Position numbers and translations under genes: made by a program
Origin: Lachnospiraceae bacterium
GTDB taxonomy: Bacteria; Bacillota; Clostridia; Lachnospirales; Lachnospiraceae
Assembly (NCBI GenBank): GCA_017561085.1
Contig: JAFZDQ010000127.1
Coordinates: 20,936 to 84,935 of the forward strand
Reading direction: 5' to 3'
DNA length: 64,000 nucleotides
Shown here: positions 35,450-42,359 of the stretch, one piece after another
Layout: every line of letters starts with the position of its first letter
Numbering within the stretch: position 1 is the stretch's first letter
Notes under the pieces: generated by a model
Database searches by the model: none
The model's input: only the letters and a program-made list of their open reading frames with translations
What the model was told of the DNA's origin: nothing

Positions 35450-36176
35450 TTTGAATTTCTCCTTCGTAATTTTGTAAAGCCTGTTTGATATATTTGACGG
35501 CAAATGGCCCTGACTTTAGGGTGGTACCGTCTTTTAAAGTTATCTGAAATAACGAAAATTCCTGCATAAAAGTAATATTAAAAAGTGCACCGTGACCGGC
35601 CTTTACGAAGTGGGTGTACATGGCAATTTCATCGTAAAAATTGTCCAGGTAGGTACGCATGGGAAGCACCTTACCATCTTTCAGATAGGCATGCACATAG
35701 GCGCCTTTTTGGACGGCATACAAAAGCTCGTCCTCTTTCACATAATAAGTGTCTGTTTCACTGCGAAGCTCAATGGTAGGTTCCCTTAGAGACTGTAAAA
35801 CAACAGCCTGATCAAGAAGCATAGATAATTCCGCTGTTTTGATTGGTTTTTCCAAGTGTAAGAGATTCACGGGACAAGGGGTAAGAGTATCCATTTGTGC
35901 CCGGTAATTGGTTACAGAGGAACAAAGGACGATGGGAGCCGAGATACCGTGCGAGATTAATGAGCGTGCCAGCATAAAGCCATCCGGTTCACTTTGGGTC
36001 ATATCAATAAAAATGAGGTCATACTGCACGGCCCTGCGCAAAAGAGCAGCACTGTCGCCAAAAGATTCCGCATAAAAGAGACCGGACACTTCTTTTCGTT
36101 TGTCCGATTCCCGTCCCAATAAGCGTTCTAATTGTTTGCGGTCGGCAATGTTGTCATCACAGATTGCTATGTGCAT
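35436..36176 (-). CDS. LytTR-type response regulator
   Basis: The 246-aa protein starts at 36176 after GGGAGGTCTACC. The receiver domain opens MHIAICDDN; the likely phospho-acceptor is the Asp in LIFIDMTQ near residue 55, and Lys near 108 in LEKP fits. Residues about 140-238 form a LytTR DNA-binding domain (YYVKEDELLYAVQKGAYVHAY, RTYLDNFYDEIA, and FVKAGHGALFNITFM). No sensor kinase is adjacent, so it is an orphan in this window. It overlaps malic enzyme at its 3' end and may regulate carbon or peptide-signalling genes, target unknown. Confidence 0.88.
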   Translation of the reverse strand: MHIAICDDNIADRKQLERLLGRESDKRKEVSGLFYAESFGDSAALLRRAVQYDLIFIDMTQSEPDGFMLARSLISHGISAPIVLCSSVTNYRAQMDTLTPCPVNLLHLEKPIKTAELSMLLDQAVVLQSLREPTIELRSETDTYYVKEDELLYAVQKGAYVHAYLKDGKVLPMRTYLDNFYDEIAMYTHFVKAGHGALFNITFMQEFSLFQITLKDGTTLKSGPFAVKYIKQALQNYEGEIQNDNQ

Positions 36177-36192
36177 GGTAGACCTCCCTGCA

Positions 36193-36486
36193 TCAGATGA
36201 TGGAAATCTGAATGGGCGCATAAAGAAGCAAAGCCACAAGCGCCAGCTGCACGATTAAGATAAAAGGCATTCCGTATACAAAATACCAATGTTTCGTTTT
36301 ATGACGAAAAGCATACATTCCAAGAATGGAACCTATGCTTCCGCCAATGAGTGCAACGATAAAAAGGGTTGCTTCCGGAATCCGGAAGGCCCTTTTTTTC
36401 GCTTTATGTTTGTCAATGCCCATCAGGGCAAAGCCAATAATGTTCATAATAATTAAGTAAGCTGCAAGTATAATAAGTACTGTCAT
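36193..36486 (-). CDS. DUF1294 family small membrane protein
   Basis: A 97-aa protein with three hydrophobic helices (about residues 2-22, 41-60 and 70-92). The segment MGIDKHKAKKRAFRIPE after helix 1 and GGSIGSILGMYAFRHKTKHWYF are the DUF1294 signatures. Function is unknown. GCAGGGAGTTTGCA gives the ribosome site. It lies between argG and the response regulator in the leftward cluster, 16 bp before the latter. Confidence 0.87.
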   Translation of the reverse strand: MTVLIILAAYLIIMNIIGFALMGIDKHKAKKRAFRIPEATLFIVALIGGSIGSILGMYAFRHKTKHWYFVYGMPFILIVQLALVALLLYAPIQISII

Positions 36487-36519
36487 TGCAAACTCCCTGC
36501 TTTTAAAATTTACTGTATT

Positions 36520-37737
36520 TTACAGTTCGCCAAGTTCCTGCATCTTCATTGCACGTACCTTGGTGGAAAGACCGAACAGATTGATGAAGCCTTCTGCATC
36601 GTGATGGTCATATAAATCACCTGTAGTGAAGGAAGCGATGCTTTCATTGTAAAGTGAATAAGGAGAAGTAGTGCCGGCTTTGATGATGTTTCCTTTGTAA
36701 AGTTTGAATTTCACTTCGCCGGTTACGTTCTGCTGGGTGGATTCGATGAATGCCTGGACTGCTTCACGAAGAGGGGAGAACCACTTTCCTTCGTAAACAA
36801 TCTGAGCAAGCTTATTGCCCATATCCATCTTCACTGCATAGGTATCACGGTCAAGAATCAGTTCTTCAAGCTGCTGATGTGCTTCGTAAAGAATGGTTCC
36901 GCCGGGAGTTTCATATACACCACGGGACTTCATACCAACAACACGGTTTTCAACGATGTCGATGATACCAACACCATGCTTGCCGCCTAATTTGTTCAGT
37001 TCACGGATGATGTCTGAAACTTTCATCTGCTTACCGTTTACGGATGTAGGGATACCCTTTTCAAAGGTCATGGTTACATATTCGCCTTCATCGGGAGCCT
37101 TCTCGGGAGTAGTGCCGAGAACCAACAGATGGTCATAGTTGGGTTCGTTGGCAGGATCTTCCAATTCAAGACCTTCATGGCTGATGTGCCATAAGTTACG
37201 GTCACGGCTGTAGCTGGAATCTGCAGAGAAAGGAAGGTCAATTCCGTGTGCCTTGCAGTATTCGATTTCGGATTCACGGGAATCCATGGTCCACTTTTCA
37301 TTTCTCCAAGCTGCGATAATCTTAAGATCGGGAGCAAGTGCTTTGATACCAAGTTCGAAACGGATCTGATCATTACCCTTACCGGTAGCACCGTGACAGA
37401 TAGCAACAGCGCCTTCCTTACGAGCGATTTCAACAAGCTTCTTAGCGATAAGAGGTCTTGCCATGGATGTTCCTAATAAATATTTGTTTTCATAAACTGC
37501 ATGAGCCTGTACGCAGGGTACGATGTACTCATCGCAGAATTCGTCTGTTACATCAAGAATGTATAATTTTTCAGCACCACAGAATTTAGCTCTTTCATCA
37601 AGGCCGTCCAATTCTTCTTCCTGACCGCAGTCGATGCAGACACAAACTACTTCGTAATCGAAGTTTTCTTTTAACCAGGGGATGATGGCTGTAGTGTCAA
37701 GACCACCTGAATACGCTAAAATTACTTTTTCTTTCAT
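36520..37737 (-). CDS. argG: Argininosuccinate synthase
   Basis: This 405-aa enzyme joins citrulline and aspartate using ATP, the penultimate arginine step. The start at 37737 follows GGAGGCATTCATT. The ATP pyrophosphatase motif AYSGGLDTT is at residues 7-15, and ATGKGNDQIRFE and DSSYSRDRNLWHISHEG are further conserved blocks. It is the first gene of the leftward run and is divergent from argC. Its promoter region carries TTGCATA-type repeats. argH is not in the window. Confidence 0.96.
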   Translation of the reverse strand: MKEKVILAYSGGLDTTAIIPWLKENFDYEVVCVCIDCGQEEELDGLDERAKFCGAEKLYILDVTDEFCDEYIVPCVQAHAVYENKYLLGTSMARPLIAKKLVEIARKEGAVAICHGATGKGNDQIRFELGIKALAPDLKIIAAWRNEKWTMDSRESEIEYCKAHGIDLPFSADSSYSRDRNLWHISHEGLELEDPANEPNYDHLLVLGTTPEKAPDEGEYVTMTFEKGIPTSVNGKQMKVSDIIRELNKLGGKHGVGIIDIVENRVVGMKSRGVYETPGGTILYEAHQQLEELILDRDTYAVKMDMGNKLAQIVYEGKWFSPLREAVQAFIESTQQNVTGEVKFKLYKGNIIKAGTTSPYSLYNESIASFTTGDLYDHHDAEGFINLFGLSTKVRAMKMQELGEL

Positions 37738-37819
37738 AATGAATGCCTCCATAAATGTTATGTAATATTTTTGAAGCTGCTTTTCCTATTGAAAAACAGT
37801 TATTTGTTCGACAAGGCAT

Positions 37820-37848
37820 AATATACTACAAAACAAAACGAATTGCAA
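37820..37848 (-). promoter_or_regulatory. argG: Predicted argG promoter
   Basis: On the minus strand TTGCAA (37843-37848), 17-bp spacer, TATATT (37820-37825). Confidence 0.6.
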
Positions 37849-37856
37849 TACCCTTT

Positions 37857-37944
37857 TTGCATATTTAAAGAGAAAAAATTAAATATTTTGCATAAAAATA
37901 AAAAATACTTGCATAATATTCACAAAAGGCGTATAGTTATGCAA
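37857..37944. promoter_or_regulatory. TTGCATA repeat cluster between argG and argC, likely arginine operators
   Basis: TTGCATAT (37857-37864), TTGCATAA (37888-37895), TTGCATAA (37909-37916) and its inverse TTATGCAA (37937-37944). The last two bracket the argC promoter. The TGCATAATATTCA stretch resembles an ArgR box but is one base shorter at its centre. Confidence 0.5.
37909..37937 (+). promoter_or_regulatory. argC: Predicted argC promoter
   Basis: TTGCAT (37909-37914), 17-bp spacer, TATAGT (37932-37937), overlapping two of the repeats. Confidence 0.55.
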
Positions 37945-38090
37945 TGACAACAGAATGGGATGTATTCCTATTAAAAAGAAGAGTTGAGATTTTACCATGA
38001 AGAGAGTATATTTATTTTAATTGCTTTATAAAAACAAGATAAGAAATTACATAAGTAATGGTAAATAATAAAGAAACGGAGTGAATGAAA

Positions 38091-39044
38091 ATGAGTAAGA
38101 AGACAAAGATTTTTATTGATGGAAGTGAAGGAACAACCGGACTTAGAATATATGAAAGATTTGAAGGTAGAGATGACATCGAAATTTTAAAGATTGATTC
38201 CGAACTTAGAAAGGATGTTAATGAAAGAAAACGTCTGATTAACGAATCCGACATTACCTTCCTTTGTCTGCCTGATGTGGCCGCTAAGGAATCAGTATCC
38301 TTAGTAGAAAATGAAAACACAATTATTATTGATGCATCCACGGCCCACAGAACAGAAGAAGGCTGGGCATATGGCTTCCCGGAATTATCCGAAGGTCATA
38401 AGGAAGCAATCAAGAACGGAAAAAGGATTGCAGTACCCGGTTGTTATGCAACCGGATTTATTTCTCTGGTTTATCCCATGATTGCAGAGGGCATTATGCC
38501 GGCTGACTATCCCGTGACCGCATTCGGACTTTCCGGCTACAGCGGTGCCGGTAAAAAGGTAATTGCAGCTTATGAAGCAGAGGAAAGACCTGCAGACTTT
38601 GATGCACCCAGGGAATATGCGCTGACACAGTCCCATAAGCATCTGAAAGAAATGAAGAAGATTTCAGGACTTACCAAGGAACCTTGCTTCTCCCCTATTA
38701 TTTGCGATTATTACAGCGGAATGGTAATGAGTGTTCCTGTATATACAGAGTTATTAAGTAAAGCGAAAACCTTAGAAGAAGTACATCAGATGTTTACGAA
38801 GTTCTATGAAGGACAGCAGTTTGTTAAGGTGATGCCCTTAGATGCCGAAGCAGGCGAAGGCAATATGCTGGCAGGAAACGGATGCTCCGGCTTTGACGGA
38901 CTGAAGATTTTCATCACCGGAAATGATGAGAGAATCGTGCTTTCTTCCCAGTTTGATAATTTAGGTAAGGGTGCGTCCGGTGCGGCAATCCAGTGTATGA
39001 ATGTGGTGCTGGGATGCGCGGAAGATAAGGGACTGCAGCTGTAA
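38091..39044 (+). CDS. argC: N-acetyl-gamma-glutamyl-phosphate reductase (short type)
   Basis: This 317-aa NADPH-dependent reductase makes N-acetylglutamate semialdehyde in arginine synthesis. ATG 38091 is 9 bases after CGGAG; ATG 38085 is too close. The N-terminal nucleotide fold opens IFIDGSEGTTGLRIYERF, the catalytic cysteine lies in VPGCYATGFIS near residue 116, and the GLSGYSGAGKK loop follows. It matches the class 2 (short) ArgC family. The rest of the arginine genes (argJBD) are not next to it. Confidence 0.95.
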   Translation: MSKKTKIFIDGSEGTTGLRIYERFEGRDDIEILKIDSELRKDVNERKRLINESDITFLCLPDVAAKESVSLVENENTIIIDASTAHRTEEGWAYGFPELSEGHKEAIKNGKRIAVPGCYATGFISLVYPMIAEGIMPADYPVTAFGLSGYSGAGKKVIAAYEAEERPADFDAPREYALTQSHKHLKEMKKISGLTKEPCFSPIICDYYSGMVMSVPVYTELLSKAKTLEEVHQMFTKFYEGQQFVKVMPLDAEAGEGNMLAGNGCSGFDGLKIFITGNDERIVLSSQFDNLGKGASGAAIQCMNVVLGCAEDKGLQL

Positions 39045-39052
39045 AGAGAGGG

Positions 39053-39083
39053 AAATAAGAGAGTAAATAAGAGAGTAAATAAG
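39053..39083. repeat. 12-bp tandem repeat
   Basis: AAATAAGAGAGT is repeated at 39053-39064 and 39065-39076, with a partial third copy to 39083, just after argC. Confidence 0.7.
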
Positions 39084-39090
39084 TCTGAGG

Positions 39091-39236
39091 GGATTCTTCC
39101 GGCGTTTCACTCAGAGCCTATACGCCGGACATTACGCTAAGCCCATAGCAATTTACTTGTCAGGTAAAGCTGCCAAGTAAATTTGGTCTTAGCTCCATGG
39201 CGTAAAAGGCTTTTCGTGAAACGCCGGAAAGAATCC
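39091..39236. repeat. 146-bp nested palindromic element
   Basis: Outer arms of 20-21 bases (39091-39110 and 39216-39236) are complementary with one unpaired T. Inside, TTACGC (39132-39137) pairs with GCGTAA (39200-39205), CTAAG (39137-39141) with CTTAG (39188-39192), and AATTTACTTG (39150-39159) with CAAGTAAATT (39174-39183). The rest of the 324-bp argC to 39369 spacer holds no reading frame. It may be a non-autonomous mobile repeat or a structured RNA. Confidence 0.7.
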
Positions 39237-39368
39237 GCGGCAGGTTATTTAAGGGAAAAAATTATTACAGACTTTACAGTTACGACTTATTAGGATAAGT
39301 GTGATAGGCAATGTTATGCGTATTAAAAGTTACGGAATGATTGGTGGCACAAGTGGAGATATGAAGTA

Positions 39369-39920
39369 ATGACAGATGTAATATTATTTGACGATATTCC
39401 GGCGGCGGAAGGTAGGGAAGAAAAGGAACTGGCAGTTTACAGGCTTCTGAAAGAACTGGGTATTTCTTATCAGAGGGTGGACCATGAGGAACTGGCGACC
39501 ATCGAGGCCTGCCGATGGGTGGATGAAATTTTGCAGATTTCCATGTGCAAGAATTTATTCCTTTGTAATTCCCAGAAGACCGTGTTTTATCTGCTTTTGA
39601 TGCCGGGAGAGAAGAAATTCAAAACCAAGGAGCTTTCCAAGCAGATTGGCAGTGCCAGACTTTCCTTTGGATCTGCGGAGCATATGGAAGAACTACTCAA
39701 TATAAAGCCAGGAAGCGTCAGCGTGATGGGGCTGATGAATGACAAAGAAAACAAAGTCAATCTGCTGATTGACGAGGATGTTCTGAATGAAGAGTTTTTG
39801 GGATGTCATCCGTGTGTGAACACGGCAAGTCTGAAAATAAAGACGCAGGATATTATAGAAAAATTCCTGCCCTATGCAAAGCATGATTACCGTGTGGTGC
39901 AGCTGGTGGGCGAGGACTAA
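39369..39920 (+). CDS. YbaK/ProX-type aminoacyl-tRNA deacylase domain protein
   Basis: The 183-aa protein carries a single YbaK/prolyl-tRNA-editing domain. Residues 20-50 (AVYRLLKELGISYQRVDHEELATIE) match the opening of ProX/PrdX, KNLFLCNSQKTVFYLLLMPGEKKF holds the conserved substrate Lys, and SARLSFGSAEHMEELL, SVMGLMNDKENKVNLLIDED and FLGCHPCVNTASLKI complete the pattern. Such free-standing enzymes clear Ala- or Cys-mischarged tRNA(Pro). It is likely cytoplasmic and stands alone. Confidence 0.88.
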   Translation: MTDVILFDDIPAAEGREEKELAVYRLLKELGISYQRVDHEELATIEACRWVDEILQISMCKNLFLCNSQKTVFYLLLMPGEKKFKTKELSKQIGSARLSFGSAEHMEELLNIKPGSVSVMGLMNDKENKVNLLIDEDVLNEEFLGCHPCVNTASLKIKTQDIIEKFLPYAKHDYRVVQLVGED

Positions 39921-39996
39921 TTCCCGGAGGGAATACGCAGGGAAATTGCGACTGTAAAAAGTTGAAAAAAGAAATGGAAAACAAAAGAGGTAAATT

Positions 39997-40443
39997 ATGA
40001 CAATCAGGACAATGACCATAGAAGATTATGAAGGTGTATACGAGCTTTGGATGACCATCAAGGGCTTTGCAATCAGAAGCATTGATGATGCGAAAGAAGG
40101 TGTGGAGCGCTTTATCAGGAGAAATCCCACAACCAGCGTAGTTGCTGTGGAGGATGGTAAAATCGTAGGAAGCATTCTTTGCGGACATGACGGTCGAAGA
40201 GGTTGTCTTTATCATGTGTGCGTGCATGAGGACTACCGCAAGCGCGGCATCGGTAAGAGCATGGTTGTGTACTGCATGGAGGAGCTGGAAAAAGAAAAAA
40301 TCAGTAAGGTTTCCCTGATTGCTTTTACCCAGAATGACATCGGAAATGCGTTCTGGAAGGGCCTTGGATGGACCAGGAGAGAAGACCTTAATTACTACGA
40401 TTTTACATTAAATAAAGAGAATATTATTAATTATAATAAGTAG
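39997..40443 (+). CDS. GNAT family N-acetyltransferase
   Basis: The 148-aa protein has the acetyl-CoA site CVHEDYRKRGIGKSMV (motif A, R/QxxGxG/A near residue 80) and a C-terminal WKGLGWTRREDLNYYD. The substrate cannot be inferred. It shares a long pattern with the GNAT at 47753 (MTIxDYxGVYxLW, RNPTTS, GHDGRRG, REDL), so the two are paralogues. AAAGAGGTAAATT precedes the ATG. Confidence 0.87.
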   Translation: MTIRTMTIEDYEGVYELWMTIKGFAIRSIDDAKEGVERFIRRNPTTSVVAVEDGKIVGSILCGHDGRRGCLYHVCVHEDYRKRGIGKSMVVYCMEELEKEKISKVSLIAFTQNDIGNAFWKGLGWTRREDLNYYDFTLNKENIINYNK

Positions 40444-40504
40444 AACAGAATTTCAAAATGAACGACAGAAATCTTCAGAAAGGACGAAGGAACAGGTGAT
40501 AATG

Positions 40505-41335
40505 ATGAAAAACTTGATCAGACTTACGGATTTTACGGCAGAAGATATCCGCCGGATTTTCCAAATTGCAGACGAACTGAATAATGGAAAGCATACCGGT
40601 TTTCTGCGAAGAAAAAGCGTAGTCATGTTTTTCCCTGCGTCAAGCATCCGAACCAGAGTTTCCTTTGAAAAAGGAATTTATCTTTTGGACGGACAAGTCA
40701 TCTTATTCCCCACGGAAACCCTGGATAAAAAGGAAGATTTAAAGGATGTCTGCGGTTATTTAAATAACTGGGCAGACCTGGTGATTGTCAGACATAAAGA
40801 TATCGGTGTGCTTGATAAGATGGCGGAATATTTAAAGGTTCCTCTGATAAATGCCATGACGGATGTAAATCATCCTTGCGAGATGCTGGGTGATTTGTAC
40901 GCGCTTTCCAAGCTGCGGACGGATTTTTTGAAAGATAAGTATCTGTTTTGCGGCAGGAAATGTAACATCGGTCTTGCATGGCAGGAAGCGGCAAAGGTAC
41001 TTGGTTTTGCGTTGTCGCAATGTTGTCCTGCAGGCTATGAAATGGACGGAATAGAAGTTTACCATGATATGGAAACGGCGGTCAGAGGAAAAGATATTAT
41101 CTGCACGGATTCACTGCCTGCTTCGGTGTTATCTGATTTTCAAGAATTTCAGATTACGAAAGCAGTAATGGAACAGGCAAATCCCGGAGCGGTATTAAAT
41201 CCCTGCCCGCCGTTTTATCGTGGCGAGGAAGTATCGGCGGATGCCATAGATTCCGCGTTTTTCGTGGGATATGGGTTTAAGAAATGTCTGCTTGAGGTGC
41301 AGCAGGCGGTGATGATTTATTGTTTGGAGGAATAA
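40505..41335 (+). CDS. Divergent ornithine-carbamoyltransferase-like protein
   Basis: A 276-aa member of the aspartate/ornithine carbamoyltransferase superfamily. The carbamoyl-phosphate site reads SSIRTR where STRTR is usual, followed by VSFEKG. The second motif is NHPCEMLGD, with E replacing the Q of HPCQ. The ornithine-binding HCLP is replaced by NPCP, in NPCPPFYRGEEVS that otherwise aligns with HCLPAHRGEEVT of OTC. The C-terminal AENR segment is missing (GYGFKKCLLEVQQAVM). It is shorter than the 310-330 aa norm. The start could be 40502 or GTG 40496. It may use another amine than ornithine or act in degradation. Confidence 0.75.
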   Translation: MKNLIRLTDFTAEDIRRIFQIADELNNGKHTGFLRRKSVVMFFPASSIRTRVSFEKGIYLLDGQVILFPTETLDKKEDLKDVCGYLNNWADLVIVRHKDIGVLDKMAEYLKVPLINAMTDVNHPCEMLGDLYALSKLRTDFLKDKYLFCGRKCNIGLAWQEAAKVLGFALSQCCPAGYEMDGIEVYHDMETAVRGKDIICTDSLPASVLSDFQEFQITKAVMEQANPGAVLNPCPPFYRGEEVSADAIDSAFFVGYGFKKCLLEVQQAVMIYCLEE

Positions 41336-41352
41336 TCGCAGGAGGTGAAAAT

Positions 41353-41820
41353 ATGAGAAGATGTGACCGGGAAATAACGGATAAAAGAATGATAGAGGAA
41401 TTTATTGCAGGAGAACAGATACTTCGAATTGCTTTTAATGATGGCGGTGATATTTACATCGTACCGGTAAATTATGGATACTTATTAGAAAATGAGAATT
41501 ACGTTTTCTATTTTCATGGTGCAAAAGCAGGAAGAAAGTATGAGTTGGCAAAATTAAATCCTTCAGTAGGTTTTGAAATTGATGGAAAATTCAGTTTGAT
41601 GACCGGCGAAGCGGCTTGTGATTATTCTGCGCATTTTCAAAGTGTAATAGGAACAGGAAGACTTAGCCTCATATTAGAAAAAGAAGAAAAAATACTGGGT
41701 CTGAATGCTTTGATGAAACAAACTACACAACACGCTGAATGGAAATATTCAGAGGAGTTGTTGAGAGAGACGGCAGTGTTTCGACTGGATGTAAATAGGA
41801 TGTCATGTAAAGCAAAATGA
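41353..41820 (+). CDS. Pyridoxamine 5'-phosphate oxidase family (NimA-like) flavin-binding protein
   Basis: The 155-aa protein starts at ATG 41353 after GCAGGAGGTGAAAAT. It opens MRRCDREITDKRMIEEFI, and LRIAFNDGGDIYIVPVNYGY, YVFYFHGAKAGRKYE and LNPSVGFEID are the split-barrel FMN-binding blocks of the NimA/pyridoxamine-oxidase-like family. Substrate is unknown; some relatives reduce nitroimidazoles. It lies 17 bases after the carbamoyltransferase-like gene. Confidence 0.87.
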   Translation: MRRCDREITDKRMIEEFIAGEQILRIAFNDGGDIYIVPVNYGYLLENENYVFYFHGAKAGRKYELAKLNPSVGFEIDGKFSLMTGEAACDYSAHFQSVIGTGRLSLILEKEEKILGLNALMKQTTQHAEWKYSEELLRETAVFRLDVNRMSCKAK

Positions 41821-41834
41821 GAGTAGATATATAT

Positions 41835-41863
41835 TTGACATAAAGCGATAGCGGTGTTACTAT
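41835..41863 (+). promoter_or_regulatory. Predicted promoter of antitoxin RNA 1
   Basis: TTGACA (41835-41840), 17-bp spacer, TACTAT (41858-41863). It reads toward the toxin gene and no reading frame follows before the terminator. Confidence 0.65.
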
Positions 41864-41869
41864 ATTTAT

Positions 41870-41956
41870 AGAAAAGGTGCTACCGATAGACGGTTAGCCC
41901 GGTATAACGATTAAAAATAACCGCTATGTTTTCGCAGGACAGGGCGGTTATTTTTG
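41870..41956 (+). ncRNA. Predicted antitoxin RNA of type I module 1
   Basis: An about 87-base RNA expected from the promoter at 41835. Near its 5' end AAGGTGCTACCGATAGACGG folds GCTACCG onto CGGTTAGC. It ends at the stem AATAACCGC (41916-41924) / GCGGTTATT (41944-41952) with TTT following. Its last bases are complementary to the 3' end of the toxin mRNA on the other strand. No start codon with a ribosome site is seen. The module layout is that of TxpA/RatA or BsrG/SR4 systems; the assignment is by architecture. Confidence 0.6.
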
Positions 41957-42046
41957 TGTCTTGCTATTACGACCAAGCGAATAGCCAAGACTGAAACAAG
42001 TCAGGCATAAGCTGATAATTGCAATCAAGCCTTCGATGGTTAGCAT
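41948..42046 (-). CDS. Small hydrophobic peptide, predicted type I toxin 1
   Basis: A 32-residue peptide starting MLTIEGLIAIISL and ending GRNSKTQK. One membrane helix (about residues 5-24) is followed by a short basic tail, the usual build of holin-like type I toxins. ATG 42046 is preceded by GGAGGTATTGCTT; an ATG five codons earlier overlaps the ribosome site. The stop TAA is the first part of the terminator stem shared with the convergent antitoxin RNA. The promoter lies at 42156-42184, giving a leader of about 100 bases with hairpins (CAGAGG/CCTCTG and TTTCGC/GCGAAA). It would depolarise the membrane if translated. Not similar to a prophage holin cluster. Confidence 0.68.
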   Translation of the reverse strand: MLTIEGLIAIISLCLTCFSLGYSLGRNSKTQK

Positions 42047-42155
42047 AAGCAATACCTCCATATTTAAGATTTTCGCAAGCGAATTTCTATGTAAACAGAG
42101 GTCACAGTCCTCTGAAAGAAGACTAACCGCCTACCGTTATGGTAGCACTAAAATT

Positions 42156-42184
42156 ATCATAACAAACAGATGTTCTAAAAACAA
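42156..42184 (-). promoter_or_regulatory. Predicted promoter of toxin 1
   Basis: On the minus strand TTGTTT (42179-42184), 17-bp spacer, TATGAT (42156-42161). The first transcribed bases include GTGCTACC, which recurs at the 5' end of the antitoxin RNA. Confidence 0.6.
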
Positions 42185-42359
42185 GCAAAAGCAAGGAGAT
42201 TTAATAGAAATTTTAGATATTTTTTTGTGAATAAATAATCTTACTCACCACAAATAATAAATAGCCAAAACCCTTATTATATAGTATGATATAACAAGTG
42301 TTTTATCTAAAAAAACGGACAAAATAATTGGAGAAAAAAGAAAAGAAAGCAGGCTTATT

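Noticed and set aside
39091-39236. Insertion sequence
   Set aside because: Too short for a transposase and without flanking target duplication that can be seen by eye.
41948-42046. Prophage holin gene
   Set aside because: The peptide is only 32 aa and no lysin or phage structural gene lies near; the convergent RNA fits a type I toxin better.
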